DNA from: Escarpia spicata
Taxonomy: Eukaryota > Annelida > Polychaeta > Sabellida > Siboglinidae
Direction of reading: 5' to 3'
Length of the DNA stretch: 64,000 bases
Assembly: GCA_963995525.1 (NCBI GenBank)
Contig: OZ023214.1
Location: forward strand, 33,983,254-34,047,253
Below are positions 1-12,533 of the stretch, in pieces; the first letter of the stretch is position 1, and every line of letters starts with the position of its first letter. A program made the translations under genes and the position numbers. Under the pieces are notes generated by a model. That model made no database searches, was not told the origin of the DNA, and worked only from the letters and a program-made list of their open reading frames with translations.

Positions 1-180
1 TGTGTGTTTGTGTTTCAGCCATGGGTTGACAATTTCACCAGTGACATGATGATAATGTGTTTTATGTTTCAGCCATGGGTTGACACTTTCACCAGTGACA
101 TGATGATAATGTCTTTTGTGTTTCAGCCATGGGTTGACACTTTCACAAGTGAGGTGATGATCCATCCTGTGACAAATCGG
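1..180 (+). repeat. Three tandem 54-bp copies of a BOP1 3' splice site plus exon start
   Basis: The pyrimidine tract, TTTCAG acceptor and first codons of the first visible BOP1 exon (PWVDTFTS) occur three times at a 54-bp period. The acceptor AGs end at positions 18, 72 and 126. The third copy runs into the conserved EVMIHPVTN sequence and is the ancestral exon start. Copies one and two diverge after the shared segment (SDMMIM instead of SEVMIH). The period is 18 codons and no stop intervenes, so all three acceptors would be in frame. More copies could lie upstream of the window. Confidence 0.85.
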
Positions 181-3100
181 CCCGAGCACAAACGCAGTTT
201 CATCCCCTCTCTGTGGGAGAAACAGGAGGTGTGTAGACGCACACGCTGGTCAGGATATGAGACGCTGTGTGACTAAGAAAACAAGTTAATCTGCTATTAA
301 TAATAATTTTTGTACATGTATGACCTATTCTGTATCAGAGAAGAACCAATATCTAAGTGTTCAAATATACATATGAAACAGTAACATGTCATTGAATGAC
401 AAATTTGGTATTCATAAACAGATTGTGGTCTAATTAGGTTAAAAATAGTATGGTACATTAAAGTGTGGCAAAAATTCTGTTGGAATAAATATACTGTTGG
501 AATGTTTTTATTAAAAAAACAGCCAGATTTTGTGGTGTTACGTTAGATGTGTAGTGTCTAGTACCCCACTGTATGGGGTGTCTAGAATTCGACTGCACGG
601 TAACTTTGTTATCTTGTGTTAGGTTGGTCGCATCGTGCACGCGATGAAGATGGGATGGATTAAGCCGAAGCCTCCAACAGAAGACGAGGAAGACAACGAA
701 CCCAAGTTCTACAATCTGTGGGAAAATGAAAATGAGGTGAGTTTACGAAACATATTGTTGTAATAACGGAAAAATGTTTTAAGATTTTTGTGCAAAACTG
801 GGTGCATCAGTCGTGGTGTCTGAGTCAGGAAGATATGTCGGTAAGTCTACGGTGTTTATAATTTTCTTCATCATTGAGATTAAGACATTTCTGTATATAA
901 ATATGTAAAATGTTGTTGTGCTCATTATTAAATCCTTAATTTTAAATAATACAATGAGGAGTTTATCATTCAGAAGGTATAACTAAGAATATATATATAC
1001 ATCAGAAGTTGTTAGAACACACAGGCATGAAAGCACATGCACACACCCACACACGCATGCACGCACGCACGCACACACACATGTTGACTGATCAAAGAAG
1101 CCAACACTATAGTTATATATTGTTTATGTTTTTGTCACAGAGTGAAATCAACAAGAGGTTCAGCCAACATATTCCGGCGCCTAAAATGTTCCTTCCAGGT
1201 CACGCAGAGTCCTACAATCCTCCGCCTGAATACCTTTTCACGGAAGAAGAGGTACGTTAATTTAGTCTGGAACCAAAAAATTATGATGAGTCAGGATTTG
1301 TTAATTATAAGATCGTATTCAGTGATATTTACTCCAGTCCATTTTTTACTTTTGCACTTGATACTGAAATGATTTACATAACGAGGAAAATATGCAGCCA
1401 GGTTCATTGGGGCCTGATCATTTTTTTTAATCACTGTATTTTCTGGAAAAAAATTTACATAAAAAAACATCTGTATTACAGAGAGAGGAAGTGGGGGGAG
1501 TAGGGGAGGGAGAGAGGTATTTATTTTGACCAAAACATATGTACCATAAGATAGAATACAGATACAAAATTCAAGTATTTTTACAGCGGCAGAACGTGTC
1601 ATAAATTTAACAATATACATTGGTCAGGGAGATCGTCACTAAGACCTAACTTGTCGCTATCACTTAAAAAAAAAATATTTTTCAAATTCCTGATGATCCC
1701 GTGATTCCTGCAGGAGTTGGCTTGGAAGGCTAAGGAGCCAGAGGAGAGGAAGATGAACTTCGTCCCGAAGAAGTTCCCCTCATTCCGTCTCATCACGGCC
1801 TACCCACGCTTCAGCAATGAACGCTTTGAGCGATGTCTCGACCTGTATCTCTGTCCCAGACAGAGGAAGATGAGGGTGGGTGAATGGTGACACGAAACAT
1901 GCTTATGTGTGGATGATTGGCCTTTTTTCTAGTACAGTCTAACCTTGCCTTATGGTCACTTCGATAATACAGCCACCTCGCAATTAAGGTCACTCTAGGG
2001 TAGTCCCAAATTATTTCTGTAACAGTGAAGTATAAAAAATTATAGATATGGTCACCTTGTCACTCAGGTGACTTTAGCGCAGTCCTCGAGAGTGATCTTA
2101 TTAGTGTGGTTCCTCGAGGATGATCTTATTAGTGAGGTTCCTCGAGAGTGATCTTATTAGTGAGGTTCCTCGAGAGTGATCTCATTAGTGAGGTTCCTCG
2201 AGAGTGATCTCATTAGTGAGGTTCCTCTAGAGTGATCTCATTAGTGAGGTTCCTCGAGAGTGATCTTATTAGTGAGGTTCCTCTGTACAGCTGTGCCTTA
2301 ACTAATACTCAAAATCTTGTGTCTGTCTGTTTTTTCGAATGACAAAATGTATGCTGCCTGCCATTTCAGCCTCTCCTTTTGTATGAAGTCCAATGCATGT
2401 TATCCTATCACTGAAACTACAAAAAGTAAAATGCTTCACTGAAACTGAAATGGTAACAGTAAACAATATTGCTTCTAGACACATGATAACTCATGCCTTC
2501 ATTGTGTGTTTTAGATGAACGTCGACCCAGAAGATCTTATCCCCAAGTTGCCCAAGCCCAAAGATCTCCAACCCTTCCCCACGACACAGGCTCTGGTATG
2601 TATGATGTACGTTTGGTTGTTATAAGTTACATTTATGAATTATTATTTATCAAAGAAGTAACGTCCTCAATAGCTGGAGATTTGACCTATGAAAGATTAA
2701 TTAGTTAAACACAATGTTTACTGATTATATCACGTTTGTGAATTTACAATTGTAGTAACTTAGTAATTCAGTTAGTAACTCGGTAAGTAAGTTGCATGGG
2801 CAATTTTATTCACACTATGTTGCCTCGGTTCATTTGGCTGTATACGAGTACCTGGCTATAGACCGTGGTGGATGCATGTAAACTAATAGGTATTTCACAG
2901 TAATAAAAGCATGGCTGAAAGCTTCCCACAGAAGTTGAATTGGTGTTGGAACAAACAGGATTGCCAGCGGTGGCATGTTAAGCATTTTGAGTTACTCTAA
3001 TGACTGCATGCCACGGTACTTCTGTATATGTTAAGAACTTACCTTTTGTCTGACCTTTATTGTTGAGGTGGAATGTTTAGACTGATGGACGTTGTATGTT

Positions 3101-6100
3101 GACCACTGCAGGTGTACCGGGGACATTCGGGCATGGTGCGATGTATCAGCGTGTCTCCTGACGGCCAGTGGCTCGTCTCAGGTATGATGTCTAGGTGTTT
3201 TGTTCTACCTACCTCTGTATACTTCTTCCCCTTTATCCCAAGTGGGGTGATCACCCCATCTGTTCTACCATTTCTAGGATTCTTCTTCATAAATCCCTGT
3301 CTTCTCACTCTTCTGCGATGTTCTTCCACTCTCTTGTGTTCATACCGGCCCTTTCAAGACCTCTACATTCCTCCTATCTTACTCTTGGTCTTTCTCTCTT
3401 CTCCAATTTCTGTGCTGTTTAGTTTCCTCTATATTATGTATTACGGTAAGTCGGCTCCCTTGGTTCAATAACTGTCATCACTAAATGCAAGTTTATTTCC
3501 TTGTCTGTTATCACCTGTGTTTGTCAGAATAGGCTGTATAATAGACGGAAACTCTTTGTAGCATGCAGAATTTATCTTGATTTTGGGTAAGGTTGGATGT
3601 GTCATATATCTGCCATTAACAATTGCCATATATAATAAAACATTACAGCTATCTCAAGATCAGTGGTTTGATTATCCTAATTTTAGTTAAACCAAGCTGC
3701 CAGAAAATCTTGCAGGGGAATTGCTCTTTATGACTTCTAAAAGTTCTGTCCGACTTACAAATCGGTTATTATTAGTTGACTGAAATTCAGTGCAGGCCGT
3801 GCTGTTGTAGGTTCAGACGATAGTTCATTGAAGTTCTGGGAGGTGGCGACAGCGAGGTGCCTCAAAACATTACATGTCGGCGAAGTTGTCAAGGACGTAG
3901 CATGGAACCCCAATGTCACTCTCTGTCTTGTGGCAGCCATTGTGTATGTAGCAGTTGGTCCCTTCAGTTTTTGGGATCGTTTTATTGACAATGACAAGTA
4001 CTATTTTGTTCACGCCCTGATGTCACATGACGTCAGTGCGTGAACAAGATCCACTGTAGACGGGTCGAAACATTGCATGTTTCAACTATGGCTCCAAAGT
4101 AAGTTTAATCACCGAGTTGAAAGGTCGCGCCTAACTGGCTGCACCGAATGTAGTCTCTGGAGCATCGCTGATTTTTGCAAATTTTAGGGAGTTTACACCG
4201 TCACCAATTTACCTATAGTTTTATGAACATACCAGGCATTCGTCTGACTGCTTTTTACGACAAGTGTTTGCGTCTTTTCATGATTTGATGACTTTTTAAG
4301 TTTGCTGTTTGCACCTGTGTGACACTACCATGCTGGTGCGGTCATGCACAACCACTGCTGTTTACAAATCAAGTGTGGTCAAGTCAAGCATGACGACATT
4401 CACTGCAGAATGCCTGCATTGTTTCCGCCCCTGCAGAGACACCCGTCTCAACAATGCTGCCTGGAGAGCAGCATGTAATGCAGGGGTGGCACTCCACCGA
4501 CCCACCCACCGGGGCTGCCGTCGGGGTGCCCACAAGCAACGGAATATACCAGTAATTACAACAACACGACCGGTAACCTTTACCAAGCCAAACAGTACGA
4601 CCAGACCATCGACGGTCAACTTGTCTGCTGCATTCTCAACACGCAACCTAATCCACGTCACGATGAATGGTGCGACTAGACCATCGACGATCAACTTGTC
4701 TGCTGCACTCCTGAACGCTTGATCTGTCCGAAAATAAAGCCACCACCTTTAATGAATTTGTAACAGATCATGATATTGATATACTTGCGATTACCGAGAC
4801 GTGGTTGAAGAAGTCTAGCGACAAACCAATAATTGCGGAATTAACGCCGACTGGTTACTGTTGTATCAACGGACCACGTGTTACGGGTCGGGGAGGAGGT
4901 GTGGCCATCTTACACAGAAACACATTATCGTCCAAGCTGATTCCTTCATCGAACTATGTTTCATTTGAACTGATGGGCTTGCAGCTCACTGGTGACTTTT
5001 CCAGGAAATTTAACTTGTACACGTTATACCGGCCACTACAAAGACTGTGTTTTACATGGAACTTGAGCAGCTTTTTACAGAGTTGTCATTATGTGTGATT
5101 CCTTTCTGCATTGTCGGTGATTTTAACATCAAATATGACGTGGAAACTGAAAAACGACCACTACTTGAGCTACTCAATTCTTTCAACCTTGTCCAGCACG
5201 TTAGTGAAGCTACACATTCAGCTGGTCACACACTGGATTTCGTAATTACGCACAATGACGATAATGTGCAAGTCATTCCGTTATCAATATCTGATCATCA
5301 CGTCGTGTGCTGTATCATTGATGCCAGTAGACCACCCAAGACATCAACAGAAATACTCAAACGTAACTACCGCTCGTTTGACGCTGACACATTCAACCAT
5401 GACGTAAGAACAACGTGTGATTTGCTAGCCGCTGCTGCATTAACATCAAACGCTGTGGAACTTGTATCACGCTACAACACTGACTTAATGAAAGTCATAG
5501 ACAAGCATGCGCCTGTACGCCCAACTATCATCCAAGGCTACAAACCCAATCCGTGGTATAACAGTGACATTGACGATGCGAGAAGACAACGGCGTAAAAT
5601 GGAGTTGTTGTGGAGGCGTTCAAAACTGGAAGTTCATCGCCAAATCTTTGTTTCTGCACACGATGAGTGCCATAACATTATATCTCTCACAAAGACGAAG
5701 TACTACCAGGACAAGTTGCTAAATGCTGACAACAAGAACCTCTTTAAAATCGTCAGTTCTCAGTGGGAAGCCACCACTTGCGTACCCAGAACATACCTGC
5801 GCATTTGATTGCTGCAATGCATTTTCCGTCTATTTTGAAACTAAGGTTGCCGAAATTCGAAATGAGTTACAAGTTGCCCGACAGCGCATCACGCCGCTGC
5901 ACGAACCGCTTTGCTATGTGACGCCGATTGACAGTTTCACACCAACAACAGTTTGTGAAGTAACATCTATCATCAGAGCGAAGTGTAAAACGTCTACACT
6001 TGATCCTCTGTCCTCTGATCATATAAAGCAGAACATTGACACACTTGCTATCACTGCTGCCAGTATAACAAACGCGTGCCTAACAGAAGGAGAAATGCCG

Positions 6101-9100
6101 CTTGATTTGAAGCATGCTCTTGTGCACCCATTATTAAAGAAACAATCTCTGTGCAAAGACACGATAAGCAACTACCGCCCAGTCGGCCTTCTATCGCAAC
6201 TCTCAAAGATAATTAAAAAGGTGGTGGCCACCTGACTGAACACTCACTTGGTCAATCAAGCACTGACTGATCCTCTTCAGTCTGCATACAAACGACACCA
6301 TTCAACGGAGACCGCCCTACTTTGTGTGGTAAACAAAATTAGGACGGCCCTTGACCGTAGACAAGGCACTGTCGTCATGCTCATTGACCTAAGCGCTGCG
6401 TTCGATACGATCGACCACACAATACTTCTCAATCGTCTACAACGGCGGTATGGCCTCGCCGGAGTTGTATTACTCTGGGTTGAGTCGTACCTTTGTGATC
6501 GCAAGCAAAGTGTTGTTGTCGGTAGCGCAACTTCAAGAGAAACGACTCTGCACATTGGTGTACCGCAGGGATCAGTGTTAGGTCCACTGCTGTTTTCTTT
6601 ATCGGTGACATCATTCGTAACCATAATTTGAAATATCACCATTATGCTGATGACTTACAATTGTTATGTCATTTTGACTTGAATGTCATTTCTCTTACTA
6701 CCGCTGTGCATCGTGTCGAGCAGTGCATCGACGACATCAAATCATGGATGACGTTCAACTACTTGCTGATGAATGATGCAAAAACCGTACCCAGGTCGGC
6801 ATCTGATTTGGTTGCTGGACTGCATGTGCGCATTGGATCTGAAGTCGTTTATGCCACGGAATGTGTGAAAGATCTTGGTGTCTACTTAGATAAACATCTT
6901 GACATGACGGTGCAGGTTTCTCGTACCATTAGTACCTGTTCACTGTATTTACGTAACATCGGCCAAATTCACCGTTACCTGCCACAATCGACAGCAGAAC
7001 GAGTTGTAAATGTAATGATAACATCACGCTTAGATTACTGCAATTCGCTTCTGTTTGGCACTTCTGCCAAGAACATCGGCAGGCTGCAGCGACTGCAGAA
7101 TGCTGCTGTTCGTTTAATAACTCGGCGTGCACGATGCAACAGTGCGGTACCACTACTGCACCAACTCCACTGGCTGCCTGTCCAGCAATGCATTACTTAT
7201 CAAATAGCTGAACTCACGTATAAGGCGTTAAATGCTGAACTATCGCCACCTTATATTTTTATTCTAAGTTATTCATATTTTTATCTTGATCTTCTTAACA
7301 GCAGAAAGAACGTTTTAACTACTTACTCTACCATGAGAATTGTTTTCTTTTTAATCTATTTATGTTTGCACGGCATTACTATCTTAATTGTTTTTACTTT
7401 TATATTTAATTTGTAAAATTTTTACTATTTATATTTTAGTTTTATGTAAAGTGCTATGAACGCTATGGATATGTCGCTATATAAAATAAAGATTATTATT
7501 ATAATTCTTGCTAATAAAATTTAATTTTGGGGCCATAAACAATATCTTCCAGACAAGTACTATGGTGGTTATTTCAGCATACATGCGTGTAATTAAAACT
7601 TAAAACTGTAAAATAATACTTCAAAAAAAAGTGTTTGGAGTGTAATGATCCTCTGGAAATAACAATAAATAAAATTCTTCAATGTCAAGGATATAATTCT
7701 GTACATTGCATTTTTTTTTATTTTCCTTTAAAAAATGGACCGTGTATGACTTGCCGCAGTTGGCAGGCGCAATGTCGGCAGAAGGCGACGTAACCATAGA
7801 CATCCTTTAATGTTGCAGAGACTGTGACTTACTGGTCATAAATGCAGGTCTCGGAGACAAACTGATTGTGTCGAACACAGACAACATCCTGTCATCTCAC
7901 AGCCCAGCAGAAGAGGAGAGCGATGCCGGTTTGTTGATTCTCTTGGCTCATTCCATAATCACTACGTGTTTTCGGACACAGAGTTGATTAAATTCTCAGC
8001 TGTCCGAAAGCATAAGATACACAGCAATAAGTAGTCCGAGTATTTACAAACATAAAAACAAAATAATTTGTAGATTATAATGATCATATCTGAAAATGTT
8101 TGTACATATTATATATTTGTTGAAAATCCAAAACAAAATTGAAACATCTCTTCGTATAGTGCCAACTGCACGTGTACAACAATGATAAGAAATGTTATCG
8201 TTTATTAGGGAAGTTTGTATTTGGAAAATTGAAAATTTTATATGAATTTTTTGCCACTAATCTCTCATAGCTTCCTTGGTTCATGCACAGGGCTATATAC
8301 ACGGAGATTTGGTTGCTTTTATCTTCTCGTGACATTGGTGGTTTTTCTGCTTTGCAGGTAACAAATTGCCGATACATTGGCACACGGCTGAGGGCAAAAA
8401 ATTGAAGGAAGGTCACAGGGTGAAGGTCACACATCCCAAGGTGAACTCTTAGTGCCTTCATGTTTGTTTATAGTGTGATGTTTAAAGCATTAGAGTGTTC
8501 AAGCACCCCAATCTCGAGACGCATCTAGAGCGCGTCGCGCGATCGGGATAGGGATGTGTTTCGAGATCGGGGCGCTTGCAAACACTCTCTATTATTAGTT
8601 ACTATTTGTAGTTATCTGACGATGACTACAGATTAACCAGGAAACAAATCTAGCCCTTCCCTATGGTGCAACATGGAGGCTTAAGTTCGTTTTCAGAACT
8701 GTTAATAATAATAATGTTTATTCAGTTGTAATCGTTACAGTTATGTCAGGTTTTGTTTAAATTACAATTCAACTGTTCCCCTGAGAATTACCAGTAAGGC
8801 TAATTGTTGTAAAGGTATTGCAAATATTTATGTAATATGTTAACCAACACAAGTCCAACATAGTTAAGTATTTAAACAGGCCAAATGATGACGTATATTG
8901 TTGGAAAGTGGGTTGCTTTTAAGCAGCCGCTGTGGAAATAACGACAGTAGGAACGTGAGCTTCTCCGTGCAAACTGAATAGATGTTTGATAATCTCATGA
9001 GTCCTAAGTCAGTAGACAAAAACTAGACATGTCTTAGCAAGGTGAGCATGTGTTGTATGTCTCGTGTCGTCTGACATAATAACTATTTTTTGTGACATGT

Positions 9101-12100
9101 TGTGTCAAAGGCTCTGAGTCAAGTGACATGGCATGGCAAAGGCGACTACCTCGCAGTTGTGATGCCACAGGCTGACAGTATGTCAGTGCTCATCCACCAG
9201 TTGTCAAGGCAACGCACACAGGTAATGCTGCAGGCTGTCACCAGGTGTCACTCCCAGTTGGTAGATGTTTCGGTAGTAAATTGTCACCAATGTTTTCTCT
9301 TTGGAATCAGTTATCAATGCACACTCAGTCAGTGTTGACTTTGGTGTGACAATTCTTGTAAACTGTGCATAATGTGTAATTAACATTGTTCATTCCAAGT
9401 GTATCAATAGCTGATCTGTCATAAGTAAAGCTATTTTCAAATGCACTTCAAAGTACTACATGGCAATCCAGGAGATGATCTGACCCATTTCATATTCTTT
9501 GCTTATGATTTACTTGATTATTGTATGCACTGGAACTGTCTGTCTGACTGGTGTTGTCTTCCTGTTTCAGAACCCGTTCAAGAAGCCCAAGGGACTAGTC
9601 CAGCGTGTCCTTTTCCATCCGTTGAGACCTTTCCTCTTTGTGGCAGTTCGTACACTTCATATTTGTACAACCACGAGGGTGTAGTGCTAAATACTGCATC
9701 TAAGATTGACTTGTCTTGCAGAGTAATGTGGCGAATGTTTATATTTCTATTCCACATTACCTTTGCTTCTCTTTGGATCATGACGTTTACATGTTGTCAG
9801 GTGTCTGCATGGACTGTAGAACTTTCTTTTTTATTATGACATTAACTGCAAGCATCTACTCAGCTTTTGATATATATAAAAAATTTTGAATAAAAACTTG
9901 GTCATATGTTTCATGGTACATTTTTTATCAAACATTGTCACATGTACCTGGAATTTTTGAGTGATAGTTCCCTGACCTTTAATATCACGGTTTGTTTATG
10001 TGTTTACAGACTCAGCGCTACGTGCGGGTTTACAACCTCCTTAAACAGGAGTTGGTCAAGAAGTTACAGACAAACTGTAAATGGGTGTCCAGTATGGCTG
10101 TCCACCCGGGAGGTAAGGCATGATGACTGCCCGCATGTGCTCGGTTGCAGCTCTGATAGTTCTCTGCTCTGGTGAATTTTAATCTTGTGATTGACTCGCT
10201 AATATACAAGAGGATTCTTATGTTTTCCATAAAACCTGACCTCAAGCTGTAATGCTTGAAAGATGTTTTTGCTGAATTTATGCCAAATAAGATTATTTTA
10301 TTGACTAAGACAATGTTTGTTTAGTAGTTTTTAACAGGCTACTCGGGTCTTGTGAAGTTAACCCCACTAGATGGAGCTTGGTGCCACCTAGAGCTTTTTG
10401 TTCGTTTGTTAAGTTTTATTGCACAATAATATAAGGCCCTTTAAAACATTGTTTTTTTATATGTGTGCTCATCATTTCAGTGAGTGAAATTGTAAACAAT
10501 TCCACTAAAACAGTTTCTGGTCTTTTGATATATGCTTGCTAGTTCAGCGAGTTATTTCACACCTGTTGATTTGGGTTATCTGTCCCTAGGAGATAACGTG
10601 ATCATTGGTAGCTATGACTGTCGTCTGGGATGGTTTGACCTGGACCTGTCTACCAAACCCTACCAAGTATTGAGGTAAACAACTTGCTGGTTGATTTTAC
10701 ATTGTAATAGTGAATTAACTATTAGCATTGTGAATCCATAGTAGTGAAGTTATGTTTTTTATTTACTGCATGTTACTTGTGCAGTTCAGAGATGCAATTA
10801 AATAATTAGTTTTGCCCGTATAATTTTATTGATATCTGTAATGTAACTCAGACTTATAAGAATAACAAGCAAGTAATCAGTAACAGTTCATTACATTTGT
10901 TTAAGTACAGTCGAACCTCATTTTACTATAATCTTAGTAAAATATCCACGTTGCAATTATAGTCACCCTATGACTCTCCAAAATTATATACATTACAGTA
11001 TAGGAATTAGTCCAGCTAATGTAATCACTCATTATTCAGTAAGTTTTGTAAGCCTTTGCCTTAATAGGGAGGTTCCACTGAACTTAAATTGTTTAAATTA
11101 ATTGTAATATTCCTTACGCACTGAAGTTGTAATCATGTCAAAGAAGAGAAGGAATCGGCGAGAAAAGGGGTGGAGACGGACAGAGAGAGAAATATAGGGG
11201 AAAGAATTGTCACAAGTGATAATAGTATTGTCTGCCATTTCAAATATACATTATGGGTGTGTGTCGTTTGCAGACACCACAAGAAGGCCATCAGGCAGGT
11301 GTGTTACCACAAGACATATCCACTGTTTGCATCTGCATCGGACGATGGCACCGTCATAGTGTGTCACGGCCGCGTCTACAAGTAAGTAGAAACCAACACA
11401 CTTTACAGCCTTGTTGGGGCAAAACTCCAGTATTCCTAATAACAAGAATTAACAAGATTGCCATACAGAACAAAAACCCAAAATGACAGGTGGACAAGGA
11501 AGCCTTTGGCTGATCGAGAGTTCACAGTTTTTATCTCTGTCTAACCTGACTTGATAGATGGAGATAGTCAAGTTTGTTTTTAACCATTTCAGTACGACAG
11601 GCTTGATTTCCGTGATGCTTCAGTACGACAGGCTGGTTATTCAGCATTGACAATGTCTGCTATTCAAATCGTTTTTACTCATAGTTATTCACTACATGGA
11701 GCCACTTGTTGTGTACAGTTGTCAAGGCGAATAGCTATTCAGCAGTGGTCATCGTTTATTATCGCTCAATAATAGTTTACAGAGATTTTCGCAGTTTTTA
11801 ATGATGGATTATCTAAATCTGCGGTGGCCACAACTAGCGATTTACCACCGTATGTTTTGGACAGATAATTTGATAGTTGTAGTGAAGAATCTTTGTCGGA
11901 CGTTGACAATCGACACAATAACAATGTCGCCGAACTTAGTATACAACTGTGTTCAGCAACTGCAAAAACGTTGAAATCTTGGCGGCCACCGTGATTGTTG
12001 GTTACCATGACGACGGAATGTACAATGACACGGTTAAACGTATTCACATTGCTATCATTTACACAATCAGCAGATCGTATTGTTCCATAACCATTCATGG

Positions 12101-12533
12101 TGATGATTTACTCAGAAATGTTATCTTGCATTATTACACGGCTAAAAAATCTGATTATAAGACTGTAATTAGGAAAGATAGAGTGTTGATCATATATAGT
12201 AGTGATTTCAAGTGAAGCAATATTGCAGTAGTGTGTAGCATTTCTATGTACCAAACATTTCTAAAGTGTGTTGTTATAATAAAACCCAGAATGCTTGCAT
12301 GAAATGCAGCATTAAAACGAATCTGAATTCCAAGTAATTTGTTTGCACCTTTTTTCTGACCTATATCGTATTCTTTCAGCGACCTGCTTCAGAACCCTCT
12401 CATTGTGCCAGTGAAAGTGCTGCGGGGTCACACAATCACCTCTGACCTGGGCGTACTTGACTGCAAGTTCCACCCAACCCAGCCCTGGGTGTTCTCGAGC
12501 GGTTCTGATCACACAATTCGACTCTTTACGTAG
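127..12533 (+). CDS. BOP1: Ribosome biogenesis protein BOP1 (5'-truncated by the window, 15 coding exons)
   Basis: BOP1 (yeast Erb1) is the nucleolar scaffold of the PeBoW complex with PES1 and WDR12, needed for 27S/32S pre-rRNA processing and 60S maturation. Exons with consistent phases: 127-228, 623-736, 1141-1251, 1714-1875, 2515-2595, 3112-3181, 3811-3943, 7819-7928, 8358-8440, 9111-9221, 9571-9645, 10010-10112, 10590-10674, 11274-11381, 12380-12533 (TAG 12531-12533). They encode about 533 residues; the family is usually near 750, so the acidic N-terminus lies upstream of the window. The first five exons give the BOP1NT domain ([54 protein letters not shown]). From exon 6 on come WD repeats ([66 protein letters not shown]), ending in IRLFT as in the family. 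The donor of the 9571-9645 exon (GTTCGT) is weak; the other donors are near consensus. Reading frame is intact throughout, so the gene looks functional. Identification is from recognised family sequence. Confidence 0.95.
1035..1081. repeat. CA/CACG microsatellite in a BOP1 intron
   Basis: Interrupted CA and CACG units lie about 60 bp before the acceptor of the 1141-1251 exon. Confidence 0.8.
1935..2285. mobile_element. TA-flanked MITE with an internally amplified 28-bp unit
   Basis: The element starts CAGTCTAACCTTG after a TA and ends GAGGTTCCTCTG before a TA, so it has short imperfect terminal inverted repeats and a TA duplication. This is the style of Tc1/mariner and pogo-type MITEs. Its middle resembles the element at 10908-11080 (GCAATTA..GGTCACTCTA, CCAAATTAT, GTAACAGT). 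The right part (about 2082-2284) is a tandem array of roughly seven 28-bp units (CTCGAGAGTGATCTTATTAG). The array includes the right terminus and looks expanded from it. It lies in the BOP1 intron between 1875 and 2515. Confidence 0.6.
2819..3060 (+). mobile_element. SINE copy (family A), degraded, in a BOP1 intron
   Basis: It contains the family core GAGTACCTGGCTATAGAC, followed by the GCATGGCTGAAAGCTTCCCA block and a tail ending in TTAAGAACTTACC. These match the fuller copy at 32633-32945. The tRNA-like head is not recognisable here. It ends about 50 bp before the acceptor of the 3112-3181 exon. Confidence 0.55.
4006..4047. repeat. 42-bp near-perfect palindrome
   Basis: The left arm TTGTTCACGC pairs with GCGTGAACAA, and the inner arm CTGATGTCA pairs with TGACGTCAG around a CA centre. 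Only a C/T and a single inner base mismatch. It contains a CRE-like TGACGTCA-type core. It lies in the BOP1 intron, 63 bp after the 3811-3943 exon and upstream of the LINE. It may be part of that element's 5' region. Confidence 0.6.
4300..7503 (+). mobile_element. Decayed CR1/L2-type non-LTR retrotransposon in a BOP1 intron
   Basis: Pieces in order are: a pre-endonuclease segment (about 4420-4560, with [11 protein letters not shown]); an APE-type endonuclease (ILAITETWL about 4780-4806, VGDFN about 5115, SDHH about 5290); and a reverse transcriptase. The RT shows [12 protein letters not shown] about 6385-6420, [13 protein letters not shown] about 6558-6596 and YADD 6643-6654, followed by [11 protein letters not shown] and LHWLPVQQ typical of CR1/L2. 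The frame is broken near 5050 and 5800, by a stop at about 6233, and again near 6605, so it is dead. The 3' end is a TATATAA..AAAGATTATTATTATA tail near 7503, typical of this group. The exact 5' end is unclear. It sits sense to BOP1 between exons ending 3943 and starting 7819, and accounts for most of that 3.9-kb intron. Confidence 0.85.
8492..8588. repeat. GC-rich imperfect inverted repeat (~36-bp arms)
   Basis: The left arm (AGAGTGTT..CAAGCACCCC..ATCTCGAGACGC) is matched by the reverse complement of the right arm (AGAGTGTTTGCAAGCGCCCC..ATCTCGAAACAC). The centre is CGCGTCGCGCGATCG. This is a hairpin-forming MITE-like insertion in the BOP1 intron between 8440 and 9111, and it is much more GC-rich than its surroundings. 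Confidence 0.6.
8786..8998 (+). repeat. Dispersed repeat family B, downstream half
   Basis: It shares an ordered series of blocks with 22570-22740: ACCAACACAAG, GGCCAAA.GATGACGT, TTGGAAAGTGG.TTGCTT, GCAGCC and AGTAGGAA.GTGA. The other copies of family B carry the upstream half. It lies in a BOP1 intron. Confidence 0.5.
10908..11080. mobile_element. MITE related to the 1935-2285 element
   Basis: It begins CAGTCGAACCTCA after a TA and ends GGAGGTTCCACTG, giving imperfect terminal inverted repeats of about 13 bp. The internal segment aligns with the first MITE. It lacks the 28-bp array, so it shows the unexpanded form. The right TA is degraded. It lies in the BOP1 intron between 10674 and 11274. 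Confidence 0.5.
11446..11560 (+). repeat. Dispersed repeat family B, head
   Basis: AACAAGATTGCCATACAGA, GGACAAGGAAGCCTTTGGCT and ATCGAGAGTTC match the copies at 22452, 33605, 38310 and 58227 in the same order and orientation. Confidence 0.6.
11580..12215. other. Possible piggyBac-like remnant in the last BOP1 intron
   Basis: A TTAA at 11580-11583 is followed by CCATTTCAGTACGACAGGC, and a second CAGTACGACAGGCT lies about 35 bp on. This resembles piggyBac-type ends (TTAA target, CCCTTT-like start). Short open stretches follow but no transposase core could be recognised. The right boundary is not identified. Confidence 0.2.

Noticed and set aside
3990..4110. Possible hammerhead ribozyme (CTGATG ... 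CGAAAC motifs)
   Set aside because: The catalytic core CTGANGA is not present and the required stems do not form in order; only the palindrome is real.
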